The notes under the pieces: model-generated
Seen by the model: only the letters and a program-made list of their open reading frames with translations
Databases searched by the model: none
Told to the model about the DNA's origin: nothing
Shown here: positions 1-8,255 of the stretch, one piece after another
Layout of the letters: each line of letters starts with the position of its first letter
Position numbering within the stretch: position 1 is the first letter of the stretch
Assembly: GCA_025356055.1 (NCBI GenBank)
Contig: JANXUU010000028.1
Span: forward strand, 1-41,226
Length of the DNA: 41,226 nt
Origin: Sphingomonas sp.
Lineage (GTDB): Bacteria > Pseudomonadota > Alphaproteobacteria > Sphingomonadales > Sphingomonadaceae
Direction of reading: 5' to 3'
Program-made: the position numbers and the translations under genes

Positions 1-2279
1 GCGAGTGGACGCGGGCGAACATCGCGGCGATGCGCACGCAACTGAAAGGGCTCGGCTTTGCCCTCGACTGGAGCCGCGAACTGGCGACCTGCGAGCCCGA
101 TTATTACGGGCATGAGCAGGCGCTATTCCTCGACCTGCTCGAGGCTGGCCTGGTCTATCGCAAGGAAAGCGAGGTCAATTGGGACCCGGTCGACGCGACC
201 GTGCTGGCCAATGAACAGGTCATCGACGGGCGCGGCTGGCGGTCGGGCGCACTGGTCGAGCGGCGCAAGCTGAGCCAGTGGTTCCTGAAGATCACCGATT
301 TCGCCGAGGAATTGCTCGACGGGCTGGGAACGCTCGACCAATGGCCCGACAAGGTCCGGCTGATGCAGGAGAACTGGATCGGCAAGAGCCAGGGGCTGAA
401 ATTCGCGTTCGAGCTGGCCGAACCCGAAGCCGGGATCAGCTCGGTCGAAGTGTTCACGACGCGGCCCGACACGATCTTCGGGGCTAGCTTTGTAGCGATT
501 TCGGCGGGGCATCCGCTGGCGCAGGCGGTGGCCGAGCGGGACGGGGGGGCGAGCGCTTTCATCCTCGAGTGCAAGACCGGCGGGACGACCGCGGCCGAGA
601 TTGAAACGGCGGAAAAGCGCGGTTTCGACACGGGCCTGGAGGTGGTTCATCCGCTCGACCCGACCCGGCGGCTACCCGTCTGGATCGCCAATTTCGTGCT
701 GATGGAATATGGCACCGGCGCACTGTTCGGGGTGCCCGCACACGACGCCCGCGACTTCGAATTTGCAAACAAATATGAACTTGAAATCCGCCGCGTGGTG
801 ATCCCGCAGGGCGGCGATCCCGACGCTTCGGTCGACGGGCCCGAGACGGGGTACGGGGTCGCAGTCCATTCCGGTTTCCTCGACGGACTATCGAGCGAGG
901 AGGCCAAGGACGAGGTCATCCGCCGCGCCGAGGCTGGCGGATGGGGCGAAGGGACGACCCAATATCGGCTGCGCGACTGGGGCGTGTCGCGGCAACGCTA
1001 TTGGGGGACGCCGATCCCGGTGATCCATTGTGCGGCCTGCGGACCGGTCGGGGTGCCACGCGACCAATTGCCGATCGTGTTGCCCGAGGATGTGACCTTC
1101 GATGTGCCGGGCAACCCGCTCGACCGCCACCCGACCTGGCGTCATACCGTCTGTCCTAAATGCGGCGGCAAGGCTCGGCGGGAGACCGACACGCTCGACA
1201 CGTTCGTCAATTCGTCGTGGTATTTCATCCGCTTCGCCAGCCAGCCGGGCGATAAGCCGTTCGACCGGGCGGAGGCCGAACAATGGCTTCCGGTCGCGCA
1301 ATATATCGGCGGGGTCGAACATGCGATCCTGCATCTGCTCTACGCGCGCTTCTGGACCCGGGCGCTTCAGAAGATCGGCAAGATCGGGATTGCCGAGCCG
1401 TTCAAGGGGCTGTTCACGCAGGGGATGGTGACGCACGAGACGTACAGGTCGCTCGACGGGCGCTGGCTCGGGCCGGACGAGGTCGACGATGCGCCGGGTG
1501 CGACGCTGATCGAGCGGGCGACGGGAACCGCGGTGGTCCGCGGCCGGATCGAGAAGATGTCCAAGTCGAAGAAGAATGTCATCGATCCCGAGCCAATCGT
1601 CGACCGCTATGGCGCGGACGCGGTGCGCTGGTTCATGCTGTCGGACTCGCCCCCCGAGCGCGATCTGGAATGGTCGGAAGCAAGCATCGAGGGAGCCGCA
1701 AGATTCGTGCAGCGGGTGTGGAAGCTCGTGCGCGGAGCACGCGAAGCGAGCGGCAGCGACGCGACGCAACAAGAACAAGCGAGCGGCAGCGACGCGACGC
1801 CAACAAGAGACTTGGCGGTCGACAGGAAACTGGCTCGCGCGACGGCAGCAATCGGCGCAGCGATCGACGGGCTGGCGTTCAACAAGGCGATCGCGGCGGT
1901 CTATGAGCTGGTCGGCGCGCTTGAGAAGGCCGCGCCCTCGATCAGTCGGGACGAAGCGGTGCGGGCGCTGGTCAAGCTGGTGTCGCCAATGGCTCCGCAC
2001 CTCGCCGAAGAAAGCTGGGCAATGCTTGGCGGCGAGGGGATGGTCGCAGATGCGGCGTGGCCTGAGTTTGATCCGGCTCTGCTGGTCGACGACGAAGTGA
2101 CCATCGCGGTTCAGGTCAACGGCAAGCTTCGTGACACGGTGACGGTCGCGCGTGGGATGGACAAGGACGCGCTCGAGGCAATCGCGTTGGGGCGCGACAA
2201 GATCGTTCGCCTGCTCGGCGGGGCGACTCCGCGTAAAGTGATTGTCGTTCCCGACCGGCTGGTCAATATCGTCGCGTGA
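1..2279 (+). CDS. leuS: Leucyl-tRNA synthetase, 5' end outside window
   Basis: Charges tRNA-Leu with leucine in the cytoplasm. The reading frame is open from the first bases (codons in phase with position 3), so the gene starts upstream; roughly 95 N-terminal residues, including the HIGH motif, are missing against a usual length near 850. Visible are the CP1 editing domain (TTRPDT near 460-480 and [19 protein letters not shown] near 712-770), a zinc-type CxxC pair near 1031-1165, the KMSKS loop at about 1557-1571, the anticodon-binding domain and the C-terminal domain ending at TGA 2277-2279. An 11-residue tandem repeat ([11 protein letters not shown], then [11 protein letters not shown]) sits in the linker between the catalytic core and the anticodon-binding helices, where the family normally has a short variable segment. 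It keeps the frame, so the enzyme is probably functional. lptE follows after a repeat-filled gap. Confidence 0.97.
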   Translation, partial: EWTRANIAAMRTQLKGLGFALDWSRELATCEPDYYGHEQALFLDLLEAGLVYRKESEVNWDPVDATVLANEQVIDGRGWRSGALVERRKLSQWFLKITDFAEELLDGLGTLDQWPDKVRLMQENWIGKSQGLKFAFELAEPEAGISSVEVFTTRPDTIFGASFVAISAGHPLAQAVAERDGGASAFILECKTGGTTAAEIETAEKRGFDTGLEVVHPLDPTRRLPVWIANFVLMEYGTGALFGVPAHDARDFEFANKYELEIRRVVIPQGGDPDASVDGPETGYGVAVHSGFLDGLSSEEAKDEVIRRAEAGGWGEGTTQYRLRDWGVSRQRYWGTPIPVIHCAACGPVGVPRDQLPIVLPEDVTFDVPGNPLDRHPTWRHTVCPKCGGKARRETDTLDTFVNSSWYFIRFASQPGDKPFDRAEAEQWLPVAQYIGGVEHAILHLLYARFWTRALQKIGKIGIAEPFKGLFTQGMVTHETYRSLDGRWLGPDEVDDAPGATLIERATGTAVVRGRIEKMSKSKKNVIDPEPIVDRYGADAVRWFMLSDSPPERDLEWSEASIEGAARFVQRVWKLVRGAREASGSDATQQEQASGSDATPTRDLAVDRKLARATAAIGAAIDGLAFNKAIAAVYELVGALEKAAPSISRDEAVRALVKLVSPMAPHLAEESWAMLGGEGMVADAAWPEFDPALLVDDEVTIAVQVNGKLRDTVTVARGMDKDALEAIALGRDKIVRLLGGATPRKVIVVPDRLVNIVA
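1746..1811. repeat. 33-bp in-frame tandem repeat inside leuS
   Basis: Two copies of a 33-bp unit, 1746-1778 and 1779-1811. The first 22 bases are identical (each begins GCGAGCGGCAGCGAC) and the tails differ slightly (ACAAGAACAA against CAACAAGAGA type endings). As 33 is a multiple of three, the copies add 22 residues without disrupting LeuRS. Read on the minus strand the unit runs TTGTTGGC, then a short variable middle, then CGCTGCCGCTCGC. The same two blocks occur in the lptE repeat 500 bp downstream. Confidence 0.9.
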
Positions 2280-2304
2280 TGAATACAAAGCGCTCCGGCC
2301 ATTT

Positions 2305-2500
2305 ACTTTTGTTGGCTGCCCTGTCGCTGCCGCTCGGCAGCGGCGGGGACTTTGCTCGATGATCGGCCGGATGCCTCGCTGGTTTTTGTTGGCTGCCCTG
2401 TCGCTGCCGCTCGCCGGCGGCGAGGACTGTGCTCCATGATCGGTCGGATGCCTCGCTGGTTTTTGTTGGCCGCCCTGTCGCTGCCGCTCGCCGGCTGTGG
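2305..2500. repeat. 77-bp tandem repeat, about 2.5 copies, at the lptE start
   Basis: The string GTTGGCTGCCCTGTCGCTGC recurs at 2311 and 2388, and with one change at 2465, giving an exact 77-bp period. Each unit carries the lptE start-codon and signal-peptide coding segment: ATGATCGG at 2359 and again at 2436, followed by the same WFLLAALSLPLAG-coding DNA. Only the last copy continues into the mature protein. The upstream copies are out of frame with it (77 is not a multiple of three), so they are untranslated, or encode short decoy peptides. The unit boundaries are approximate. Confidence 0.9.
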
Positions 2501-2945
2501 CCTGCACCCCTTGTATGAGGGCGGCAGTTCCGGAATAGCAGCCACTGGGCTTCGCTCGATCGAAGTCGCGCCGATTCCTCAACGCAGTGGCTGGCTTACC
2601 CGCAACGCGCTGGTCGACCGGCTGGGCGGCGAGCATCCGGCAGGGCTTTATCGGCTCGAGGTCGAACTGGACGACACGCTGATCGGGTTCGGCATTCGCG
2701 GCGATGCGGCGGCTACCCGTGAGCGACGGACACTGCGCGCGCGCTATCGGCTGGTCGCACGAGCAAGCGGCGCGGTGCTGCTCGACGCCACCGCCGGATC
2801 GGATGCGGGGATCGACGTCGTCAGCTCCGAATATGCCACCGTCGTCGCCGAGCAAAGTGCCGCCGAGCGGCTGAGTCAGGTCGTCGCGGATCAGATTGTC
2901 GTTCGACTGGCGCGCTACATGACGGCCGCGCCGCGGCGCCCGTGA
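2436..2945 (+). CDS. lptE: LPS-assembly lipoprotein LptE
   Basis: Outer-membrane lipoprotein that plugs and assembles the LptD barrel for lipopolysaccharide export. The 169-residue product starts with a lipoprotein signal peptide ending in the lipobox LAGC (Cys21), followed by GLHPLYEGG, the typical alphaproteobacterial LptE opening. The rest is a small alpha/beta domain with two predicted long strands. The ATG at 2436 is chosen because the frame upstream of it is repeat DNA; an ATG at 2448 (MPRWFLL) is an alternative. Its 5' region is triplicated (77-bp repeat), so earlier ATGs lead to non-productive frames. holA begins 7 bp downstream, a common lptE-holA pairing. Function is inferred from the signal peptide, motif and context. 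Confidence 0.9.
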   Translation: MIGRMPRWFLLAALSLPLAGCGLHPLYEGGSSGIAATGLRSIEVAPIPQRSGWLTRNALVDRLGGEHPAGLYRLEVELDDTLIGFGIRGDAAATRERRTLRARYRLVARASGAVLLDATAGSDAGIDVVSSEYATVVAEQSAAERLSQVVADQIVVRLARYMTAAPRRP

Positions 2946-2952
2946 GGGTGCG

Positions 2953-3966
2953 ATGAAGGCCAGCAAGGCAACGCTCCTCGCGAGCCTCGACCGGCCCAGC
3001 CCCGAGGTGCGGTTCTATTTATTCTACGGACCCGACGAGTCGGGATCGCACGCGCTGGCGCATCGGCTGCTCAAAAGCCTGGGCGCGGAGCGGTTCGTCG
3101 TGACGGCGGGCGCGGTCAGGGGCGATCCCGCACTACTCGCCGACGAAGCGAGCGCGATGGGGCTGTTCGGCGACAAGCGATTACTGTGGATCGACCCCGC
3201 CGGAGACGAGATTGCCGAGGGTGTCGCAGGACTGCTCAGCGCACCAGCAGTCGAAAGCGTCGCGATTGCGATTGCCGGGTCGCTGAAGAAGAGTTCGGCA
3301 CTCCTCAAGCTGGCCGAGGCGGATCGCGGGGCTCTGGCGCATGCATCCTATCTCCCCGAGGGGCGCGACGCCGACCGGATGGTGGTCGATCTAGCGCGCG
3401 CGGAAGGATTGCGGGTGAATGGCGAACTGGCGTCGCGAATCGCGGCGTCGGCCGGCGCCAACCAGGCTATCATTGCCTCGGAAATGGCGAAATATGCGCT
3501 ATACTTGGGAGCGAGCGCGGAGGCGGTGCGCGACCTTGATCCGGAGACGATCGAGTGGCTCGGCGCGGACAGCAGCGAGGGAGATTGGCAGCGGATCGGA
3601 GATCTGGCGCTTGATGGTCGGCTGGCGGAACTTGGCGACGCGCTGCAGAGGCTTTCGCCGGGGGCGACGGAAGTCGTGCCAATCGTGCGGGCATTGCAGC
3701 GGCGGGTGCTTCAACTGGCTCCTCTGCGGGCGCGGATCGAGCAGGGCGAGCGCGTTGACAGCATTTTGACGTCAATGGGCAAGGCATTGTTCTGGAGAGA
3801 TAAAGCGATTCTTGCGCGGTTATTGTCGCAGTGGAGCGCGGCACGTTTGGCGCAGGTTGCGGAGCGGATAAGCGGACTGGAGCGACGACTGATGCTGAGC
3901 CCGGCTCCGGCTGAAGCCGCGCTTGGCGAGGAGCTGCTGGCAATTGCCCGCGCATCGCGGAGGTAG
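2953..3966 (+). CDS. holA: DNA polymerase III delta subunit
   Basis: Delta subunit of the clamp loader; it opens the beta sliding clamp at primed sites during replication. The product is 337 residues, normal for HolA. It begins with the N-terminal RecA-like fold (FYLFYGPDESGSHALAHRLL), a degenerate nucleotide-binding region as expected since delta does not hydrolyse ATP. It ends with the helical collar domain (ALQRRVLQLAPLRARIEQG, WRDKAILARLL). The start is the ATG 7 bp after the lptE stop. It is the last gene of the rightward leuS-lptE-holA group and converges on parB. Confidence 0.95.
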   Translation: MKASKATLLASLDRPSPEVRFYLFYGPDESGSHALAHRLLKSLGAERFVVTAGAVRGDPALLADEASAMGLFGDKRLLWIDPAGDEIAEGVAGLLSAPAVESVAIAIAGSLKKSSALLKLAEADRGALAHASYLPEGRDADRMVVDLARAEGLRVNGELASRIAASAGANQAIIASEMAKYALYLGASAEAVRDLDPETIEWLGADSSEGDWQRIGDLALDGRLAELGDALQRLSPGATEVVPIVRALQRRVLQLAPLRARIEQGERVDSILTSMGKALFWRDKAILARLLSQWSAARLAQVAERISGLERRLMLSPAPAEAALGEELLAIARASRR

Positions 3967-4071
3967 GTTTACAAATCGGCTGTTCTCGGGCCGCACCCCC
4001 CATCCCGCCAGCTACCCGGACGGACCAAGCCGGGAGGACGCGAGGCCAAGTTCGATACTCGCAGAAACGCC

Positions 4072-4950
4072 CTAGATCGGTTCGCCCGAGAGGCGCTGAC
4101 AGATCATGTCGAGCTGGTCGAGAGTTGAGTAGGCGAGGCTGACGGTGCCCGCGGCACCTGAATGGGCGACCTTGACCTTGAGGCCGAGCAGGTCGCCCAG
4201 TTGTCGCTCAAGCGCGACTAGGTCGGCGTCGACCGGCTTGGCAACGCGGCCCGCGGCAGGCGTGCGCGTTGACGCTGGTTTGGCGGCACGCGCACGTTCC
4301 TCGACCTGACGGACAGTAAGACCCTGTGTAACAATGTCTTTTGCTATGGCGGAGGCATCAGGCGTGCCAATGATGGCGCGCGCATGACCCATGCTGATGG
4401 CGCCGCTGACGAGCAGTTCGCGGACGTCCGCGGGAAGGTCGAGCAGGCGGAGCAAATTAGCGACGTGGCTGCGCGATTTTGCGACGAGCTTGCCGAGTTG
4501 ATCCTGGGTGTGGCCGTGGCGGGCGATCAATTTGGCGTAGCCTTCGGCTTCCTCGATCGCATTCAGATCCTCGCGCTGGATATTCTCGATCAGCGCGATT
4601 TCGGCCGACGAGGCATCGTCGATTGTCATGATCATCGCGGGGATGCTGTGAAGCTGCGCCTGCTGCGCCGCGCGCCAGCGGCGTTCACCGGCGATCAGCT
4701 GGTAGCCACCGTCGACAGGGCGGACGAGGATCGGCGAGATGACTCCGCGTTCCCGAATGGATTCGGTCAGGTCGTCGATTGCCGCCACATCGAAATGTGC
4801 GCGCGGCTGGTTAGGATTCGGATAAATCAATCCAACGCTGATCTCACGAACCGTTGCCGAACTGGGCTGCGATGGATGATCGGGGACCGGCCTAACAACT
4901 TCGCCAAGCAACGCCGACAGCCCGCGACCAAGGCCTGGACGACGGCTCAT
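4072..4950 (-). CDS. parB: Chromosome partitioning protein ParB
   Basis: CTP-dependent DNA clamp that loads at parS and spreads to mark the origin region for segregation. The 292-residue protein opens with the conserved SRRPGLGRGLSALLGE leader. It then shows the ParB/Srx nucleotide-binding fold (PNPNQPRAHFD, GERRWRAA, ENIQREDLNAIEEAEGYAKL) and the helix-turn-helix parS-binding region (HTQDQLGKLVAKSRSHVANLLRLL). A C-terminal dimerisation domain closes it. The frame is open further upstream, but the ATG at 4950 is chosen because it matches the family start and forms a 4-bp ATGA overlap with parA. Two parS sites are present nearby. Confidence 0.97.
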   Translation of the reverse strand: MSRRPGLGRGLSALLGEVVRPVPDHPSQPSSATVREISVGLIYPNPNQPRAHFDVAAIDDLTESIRERGVISPILVRPVDGGYQLIAGERRWRAAQQAQLHSIPAMIMTIDDASSAEIALIENIQREDLNAIEEAEGYAKLIARHGHTQDQLGKLVAKSRSHVANLLRLLDLPADVRELLVSGAISMGHARAIIGTPDASAIAKDIVTQGLTVRQVEERARAAKPASTRTPAAGRVAKPVDADLVALERQLGDLLGLKVKVAHSGAAGTVSLAYSTLDQLDMICQRLSGEPI

Positions 4951-5732
4951 GCGGCTTCTGCCGTCCCGCGATTGAGGCGGCCGATTACTTCTCGAGCCAG
5001 TCTCACATAAGCCTCCGATCCGGGGCATTTGAGGTCGTAGATAAGCGCTGGTAGGCCGTGACTTGGTGCCTCCGACAAACGTACGTTGCGCGGAATGACG
5101 GTCTCGAACACCGCAACGCCAAGGCAAGCGCGGACGTCCTCCGCGACGGCCTGAGAGAGGTTGTTGCGGCGGTCGTACATGGTCAATGCGACCCCTAGGA
5201 TTGCGAGCGAAGGATTAAAGGCCAGGCGAAGTCTCTCGACCGTCTGAAGAAGTTGGCTAAGGCCCTCGAGCGCAAAAAACTCACACTGGAGTGGGATAAG
5301 CAATTGTTGAGCCGCCACTAAGGCGTTGACAGTCAGCAGTCCAAGTGAAGGGGGGCAGTCGATCAAGCAAATGTCCCAACGGCCTGGCAGCACTGCGGCG
5401 AACGCGCGCGTAAGGCGATGGGTACGATTGTCCATCGTGACAAGCTCGATTTCGGCGCCCGAGAGATCAACCGTTGCCGGTAAAAGATCGAGACGGGGAA
5501 CCCTGGTAGCAATCACCGAGTCAGCGATGGTCGTTTCGCCCATCAATACATCGTAGCTCGAGTGGGCGCGCGCCGACTGCGGGACGCCCAGGCCGGTCGA
5601 GGCATTTCCCTGTGGATCCAGGTCGGCGAGAAGCACTTTCCAGCCAATGGCGGCAAGCGCGGTGGCTAGGTTGATTGCGGTCGTCGTCTTGCCAACCCCA
5701 CCCTTCTGGTTGGCGATTGCAATTTGAATCAT
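4947..5732 (-). CDS. parA: Chromosome partitioning ATPase ParA
   Basis: Deviant Walker-type ATPase that moves the ParB-parS complex to the opposite cell pole. The 261-residue product starts [20 protein letters not shown], with the deviant Walker A KGGVGKTT; LLADLDPQGNASTGLG (Walker A') and DICLIDCPPSLGLL (Walker B) follow. The start at 5732 is fixed by family alignment and by its ATGA overlap with the rsmG stop. Its own stop overlaps the parB start in the same way. It is the third gene of the coupled mnmG-rsmG-parA-parB run. Confidence 0.97.
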   Translation of the reverse strand: MIQIAIANQKGGVGKTTTAINLATALAAIGWKVLLADLDPQGNASTGLGVPQSARAHSSYDVLMGETTIADSVIATRVPRLDLLPATVDLSGAEIELVTMDNRTHRLTRAFAAVLPGRWDICLIDCPPSLGLLTVNALVAAQQLLIPLQCEFFALEGLSQLLQTVERLRLAFNPSLAILGVALTMYDRRNNLSQAVAEDVRACLGVAVFETVIPRNVRLSEAPSHGLPALIYDLKCPGSEAYVRLAREVIGRLNRGTAEAA

Positions 5733-6340
5733 CGCGTTCCCCTCGGCTGCACACCGGTAGCGAGCAGGATCGACGCGGCCTCGTCGGTCAGGCTCGGTTC
5801 CAGTCGATAGGTACCCTGCCACGCGATACGAACATCATCCAGTTCCTTCTGCGCTGTACGACCCTTGGGGAGGATCCAGACGGTCTTCGAATGGGACAAA
5901 TGGCGTGTCATCGCGAGCATTTCAGTTGCGGGTGCGACTGCCCGACCGGTGATGTTGTCAAACTTCGCGCTCACCGCCGTAGCCTTGCCGTGGATGATGG
6001 TGACGTTATCGAGAGAAAGGTGGCTCTTTACAACATGAAGGAACTTGGTGCGCAAGCGGCGCGGTTCGACGAGGGTGACGGGGTCACCAGTGACAATGGC
6101 GATGACCACGCCCGGGAGACCGGCCCCGGAGCCGATGTCGATACAGCTTCCCGGTCTCAAAAGGCGGATCAGTTGAGCCGAGTCGAGCAGATGCCGTTGC
6201 CAGAGGTTTCCGAGAGTTGATGCCGCTATCAGATTCTGTTTGCTCGATTCTTCGACTAGGATAGCGGCGTAGGCTTCCAACTTGTCGAACGTTTCACGTG
6301 AAACACTTCGTCCGCAAACCTTTATCAGTTCCTCGATCAT
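5729..6340 (-). CDS. rsmG: 16S rRNA (guanine-N7) methyltransferase RsmG
   Basis: Methylates a guanine in the 530 loop of 16S rRNA (G527 in E. coli numbering) using S-adenosylmethionine. The 203-residue protein has the SAM-binding motif [16 protein letters not shown] and the [11 protein letters not shown] segment typical of RsmG/GidB. The frame stays open upstream, but the ATG at 6340 gives the expected length and overlaps the mnmG stop by 4 bp (ATGA). The codons for VSRETF near the N terminus form a perfect parS palindrome, so this coding sequence also serves as a centromere site. Confidence 0.96.
   Translation of the reverse strand: MIEELIKVCGRSVSRETFDKLEAYAAILVEESSKQNLIAASTLGNLWQRHLLDSAQLIRLLRPGSCIDIGSGAGLPGVVIAIVTGDPVTLVEPRRLRTKFLHVVKSHLSLDNVTIIHGKATAVSAKFDNITGRAVAPATEMLAMTRHLSHSKTVWILPKGRTAQKELDDVRIAWQGTYRLEPSLTDEAASILLATGVQPRGTR
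6291..6304. promoter_or_regulatory. parS centromere site inside rsmG
   Basis: GTTTCACGTGAAAC is a perfect 14-bp palindrome matching the bacterial parS core (consensus TGTTTCACGTGAAACA). It lies within the rsmG coding region, where it encodes VSRET on the minus strand, about 1.3 kb from parB. ParB is expected to load here. Confidence 0.92.
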
Positions 6341-8145
6341 GCGGCTGCGCGGACAAGCGCGAAGTGGAGCGCGGACAAGGCGGCCGGGGTGATTCCGCGC
6401 ACCCGACCGGCCTGTGCCAATGTTCCCGGCTGTGCGGACGTGAAACGCTCGACCATCTCGGTGGAAAGACCTGGGACGCTCGAAAAACAAAAATTCGCTG
6501 AAATCTTGACGTTTCGATCTACATCTAAAGCCGCCCATTCACGTCTCTGGCGGTGCAGATACGGGGCGTATTCTGCGTCCGCGATGACCTCTTCCAACGC
6601 GGATCCGCTGCTGTCCAATTGCGCGATCACCGAGTCGCGATATTCGGGGCAGAGCATCCACTCACGCAGCGTCCGCCGAGTCGGCCGCCCCTCGTCGAGC
6701 AACTCCCTGTCGCGCGTGCTTCGGTCGAGGAGCTCTGAAGCGATGTCCAACGCTACTCTATGATTTTCAATCGACTCGCGCCGTTCGCTGCCGACGCATT
6801 CGGCGTCGATTGCCTGCTTGCCAAGGCGAGTGGAGGCGTTGTCAGCGCGAAGGTGCAGCCGAAACTCGGCGCGGGCCGTCATCATGCGATAGGGTTCAGT
6901 GACACCATGAACCGTCAGGTCGTCAATCATGACGCCAATGTAACTCGACGCGCGATCAAAGGTGACTGTCGCCAAGCCAAGCGCGTGTGCCGCGGCGTTA
7001 AGACCAGCGACGACCCCTTGGGCTGCCGCCTCTTCGTAGCCAGTTGTGCCATTGATCTGACCGGCGAGAAACAAGCCGGATATGTGACCGTGTGCGAGCT
7101 GCGAATCGAGCCGGCGCGGATCAAGGAAAGCATATTCGACTGCGTAGCCGGGCTGAAAAATTGCGGCACGTTCAAGGCCGGGAATAGTCCGGACGAATTG
7201 CGCCTGCACATCGGCGGGGAGCGAAGTCGAGATGCCGTTAGGATACACGAGGTGGGTACCGAGGCCCTCAGGCTCAAGGAAAATCTGATGACCGTCGCGG
7301 TCGGCGAAGCGTTTGACCTTATCCTCGATCGAGGGACAATAACGCGGCCCGCGACCCTCGATTGCCCCCGAGAACAGCGGAGATCGGTCGAGATTGGCTG
7401 TGATGATGTCGTGCGTTCGCTCTGTCGTGCGAGTGATTGCGCAATCGACTTGGGGAAGGCGGGTGAGAGGTGGGAGGGCAGACATCGACCAACTGGATCG
7501 TTCTGACGGTTGCGCTCCGAGCCTTGCCCAGTCGATAGTCCGTCCGTCGAGGCGGGGCGGAGTGCCGGTCTTGAGGCGGCCCTCCGCGAGACCGAGTTCT
7601 TCAACCTGCTCGGCAAGACCCAGCGACGAGCGCTCCCCGGCGCGACCGCCCGGTCGTTGTCCAAGTCCGCAAAAAAGCTTTGCCCCGAGAAACGTCCCGG
7701 TCGAGACCACTAGGGCCCGGCAATCGATCGAATTACCACTCGCAAGATCGACTCCGGTTAGTGTTTCGCCTGTCAGTCGGAGCCGGGCAACTTCGCCTTG
7801 AATCACAGTGACGTCGGCGTTGGCAATCATCGTGGCGATGGCAAAGCGGTAAAAGCGGCGGTCGGCCTGTATCCTCGGCCCGTGTACGGCGCTACCTTTG
7901 CTGCGGTTGAGCATCCGACGGTGAATTGTCGCCGCGTCTGCCGCGCGAGCCATCAGGCCGTCGAAGACGTCTAGCTCGCGGACGAGATGTCCCTTCCCAA
8001 CGCCGCCGATCGAAGGATTGCAGGAAAGTTGACCGAGATTCGTCGACGAGAATGTGACCATTCCGACGCGCGCGCCACGCCTTGCAGCCGCAGCCGCAGC
8101 CTCGCAGCCGGCGTGGCCCCCACCGAGAATAAGCACGTCGAACAT
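6337..8145 (-). CDS. mnmG: tRNA uridine 5-carboxymethylaminomethyl modification enzyme MnmG
   Basis: FAD-dependent partner of MnmE that installs the cmnm5 group on wobble uridine 34 of certain tRNAs. The 602-residue product begins with the dinucleotide-binding motif [13 protein letters not shown]. It contains [18 protein letters not shown] and [19 protein letters not shown], both diagnostic for GidA/MnmG, and a C-terminal helical MnmE-binding domain. The length is slightly short of the 620-630 common in the family. Its start at 8145 is an ATG; the 110-bp gap to mnmE carries a parS site. The stop overlaps rsmG by ATGA. Confidence 0.97.
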   Translation of the reverse strand: MFDVLILGGGHAGCEAAAAAARRGARVGMVTFSSTNLGQLSCNPSIGGVGKGHLVRELDVFDGLMARAADAATIHRRMLNRSKGSAVHGPRIQADRRFYRFAIATMIANADVTVIQGEVARLRLTGETLTGVDLASGNSIDCRALVVSTGTFLGAKLFCGLGQRPGGRAGERSSLGLAEQVEELGLAEGRLKTGTPPRLDGRTIDWARLGAQPSERSSWSMSALPPLTRLPQVDCAITRTTERTHDIITANLDRSPLFSGAIEGRGPRYCPSIEDKVKRFADRDGHQIFLEPEGLGTHLVYPNGISTSLPADVQAQFVRTIPGLERAAIFQPGYAVEYAFLDPRRLDSQLAHGHISGLFLAGQINGTTGYEEAAAQGVVAGLNAAAHALGLATVTFDRASSYIGVMIDDLTVHGVTEPYRMMTARAEFRLHLRADNASTRLGKQAIDAECVGSERRESIENHRVALDIASELLDRSTRDRELLDEGRPTRRTLREWMLCPEYRDSVIAQLDSSGSALEEVIADAEYAPYLHRQRREWAALDVDRNVKISANFCFSSVPGLSTEMVERFTSAQPGTLAQAGRVRGITPAALSALHFALVRAAA

Positions 8146-8235
8146 CGGACGGGTCTAGGACGCGGTCATGATTGCCGCAAGAACACAGGACCGCCCATCT
8201 CCTGAGTACGCAAATCCCTTTACCGCAAACAAGAG

Positions 8236-8251
8236 TGTTCCACGTGAAACA
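8236..8251. promoter_or_regulatory. parS centromere site between mnmG and mnmE
   Basis: TGTTCCACGTGAAACA matches the 16-bp parS consensus, with one asymmetric position (C for T at the fifth base), a variant I recall from alphaproteobacteria. It is intergenic, about 90 bp upstream of the mnmG start and 5 bp past the mnmE stop codon. It probably also overlaps the mnmG promoter region. Confidence 0.9.
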
Positions 8252-8255
8252 TGCT

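Noticed and set aside
888-2966. A 692-codon open frame on the minus strand across leuS and lptE
   Set aside because: It is antisense to genes with clear motifs, shows no domain, and is Arg/Gly-rich as expected for shadow frames in GC-rich DNA.
5611-5620. A DnaA box (TGTGGATCC) in parA
   Set aside because: It has two mismatches in the AT-rich end and encodes the conserved DPQGN motif of ParA, which explains the bases.
8075-8115. A short GCAGCC repeat array
   Set aside because: It encodes the alanine-rich AAAAAA segment after the GGGHAGCE motif of MnmG and is codon repetition, not a separate element.
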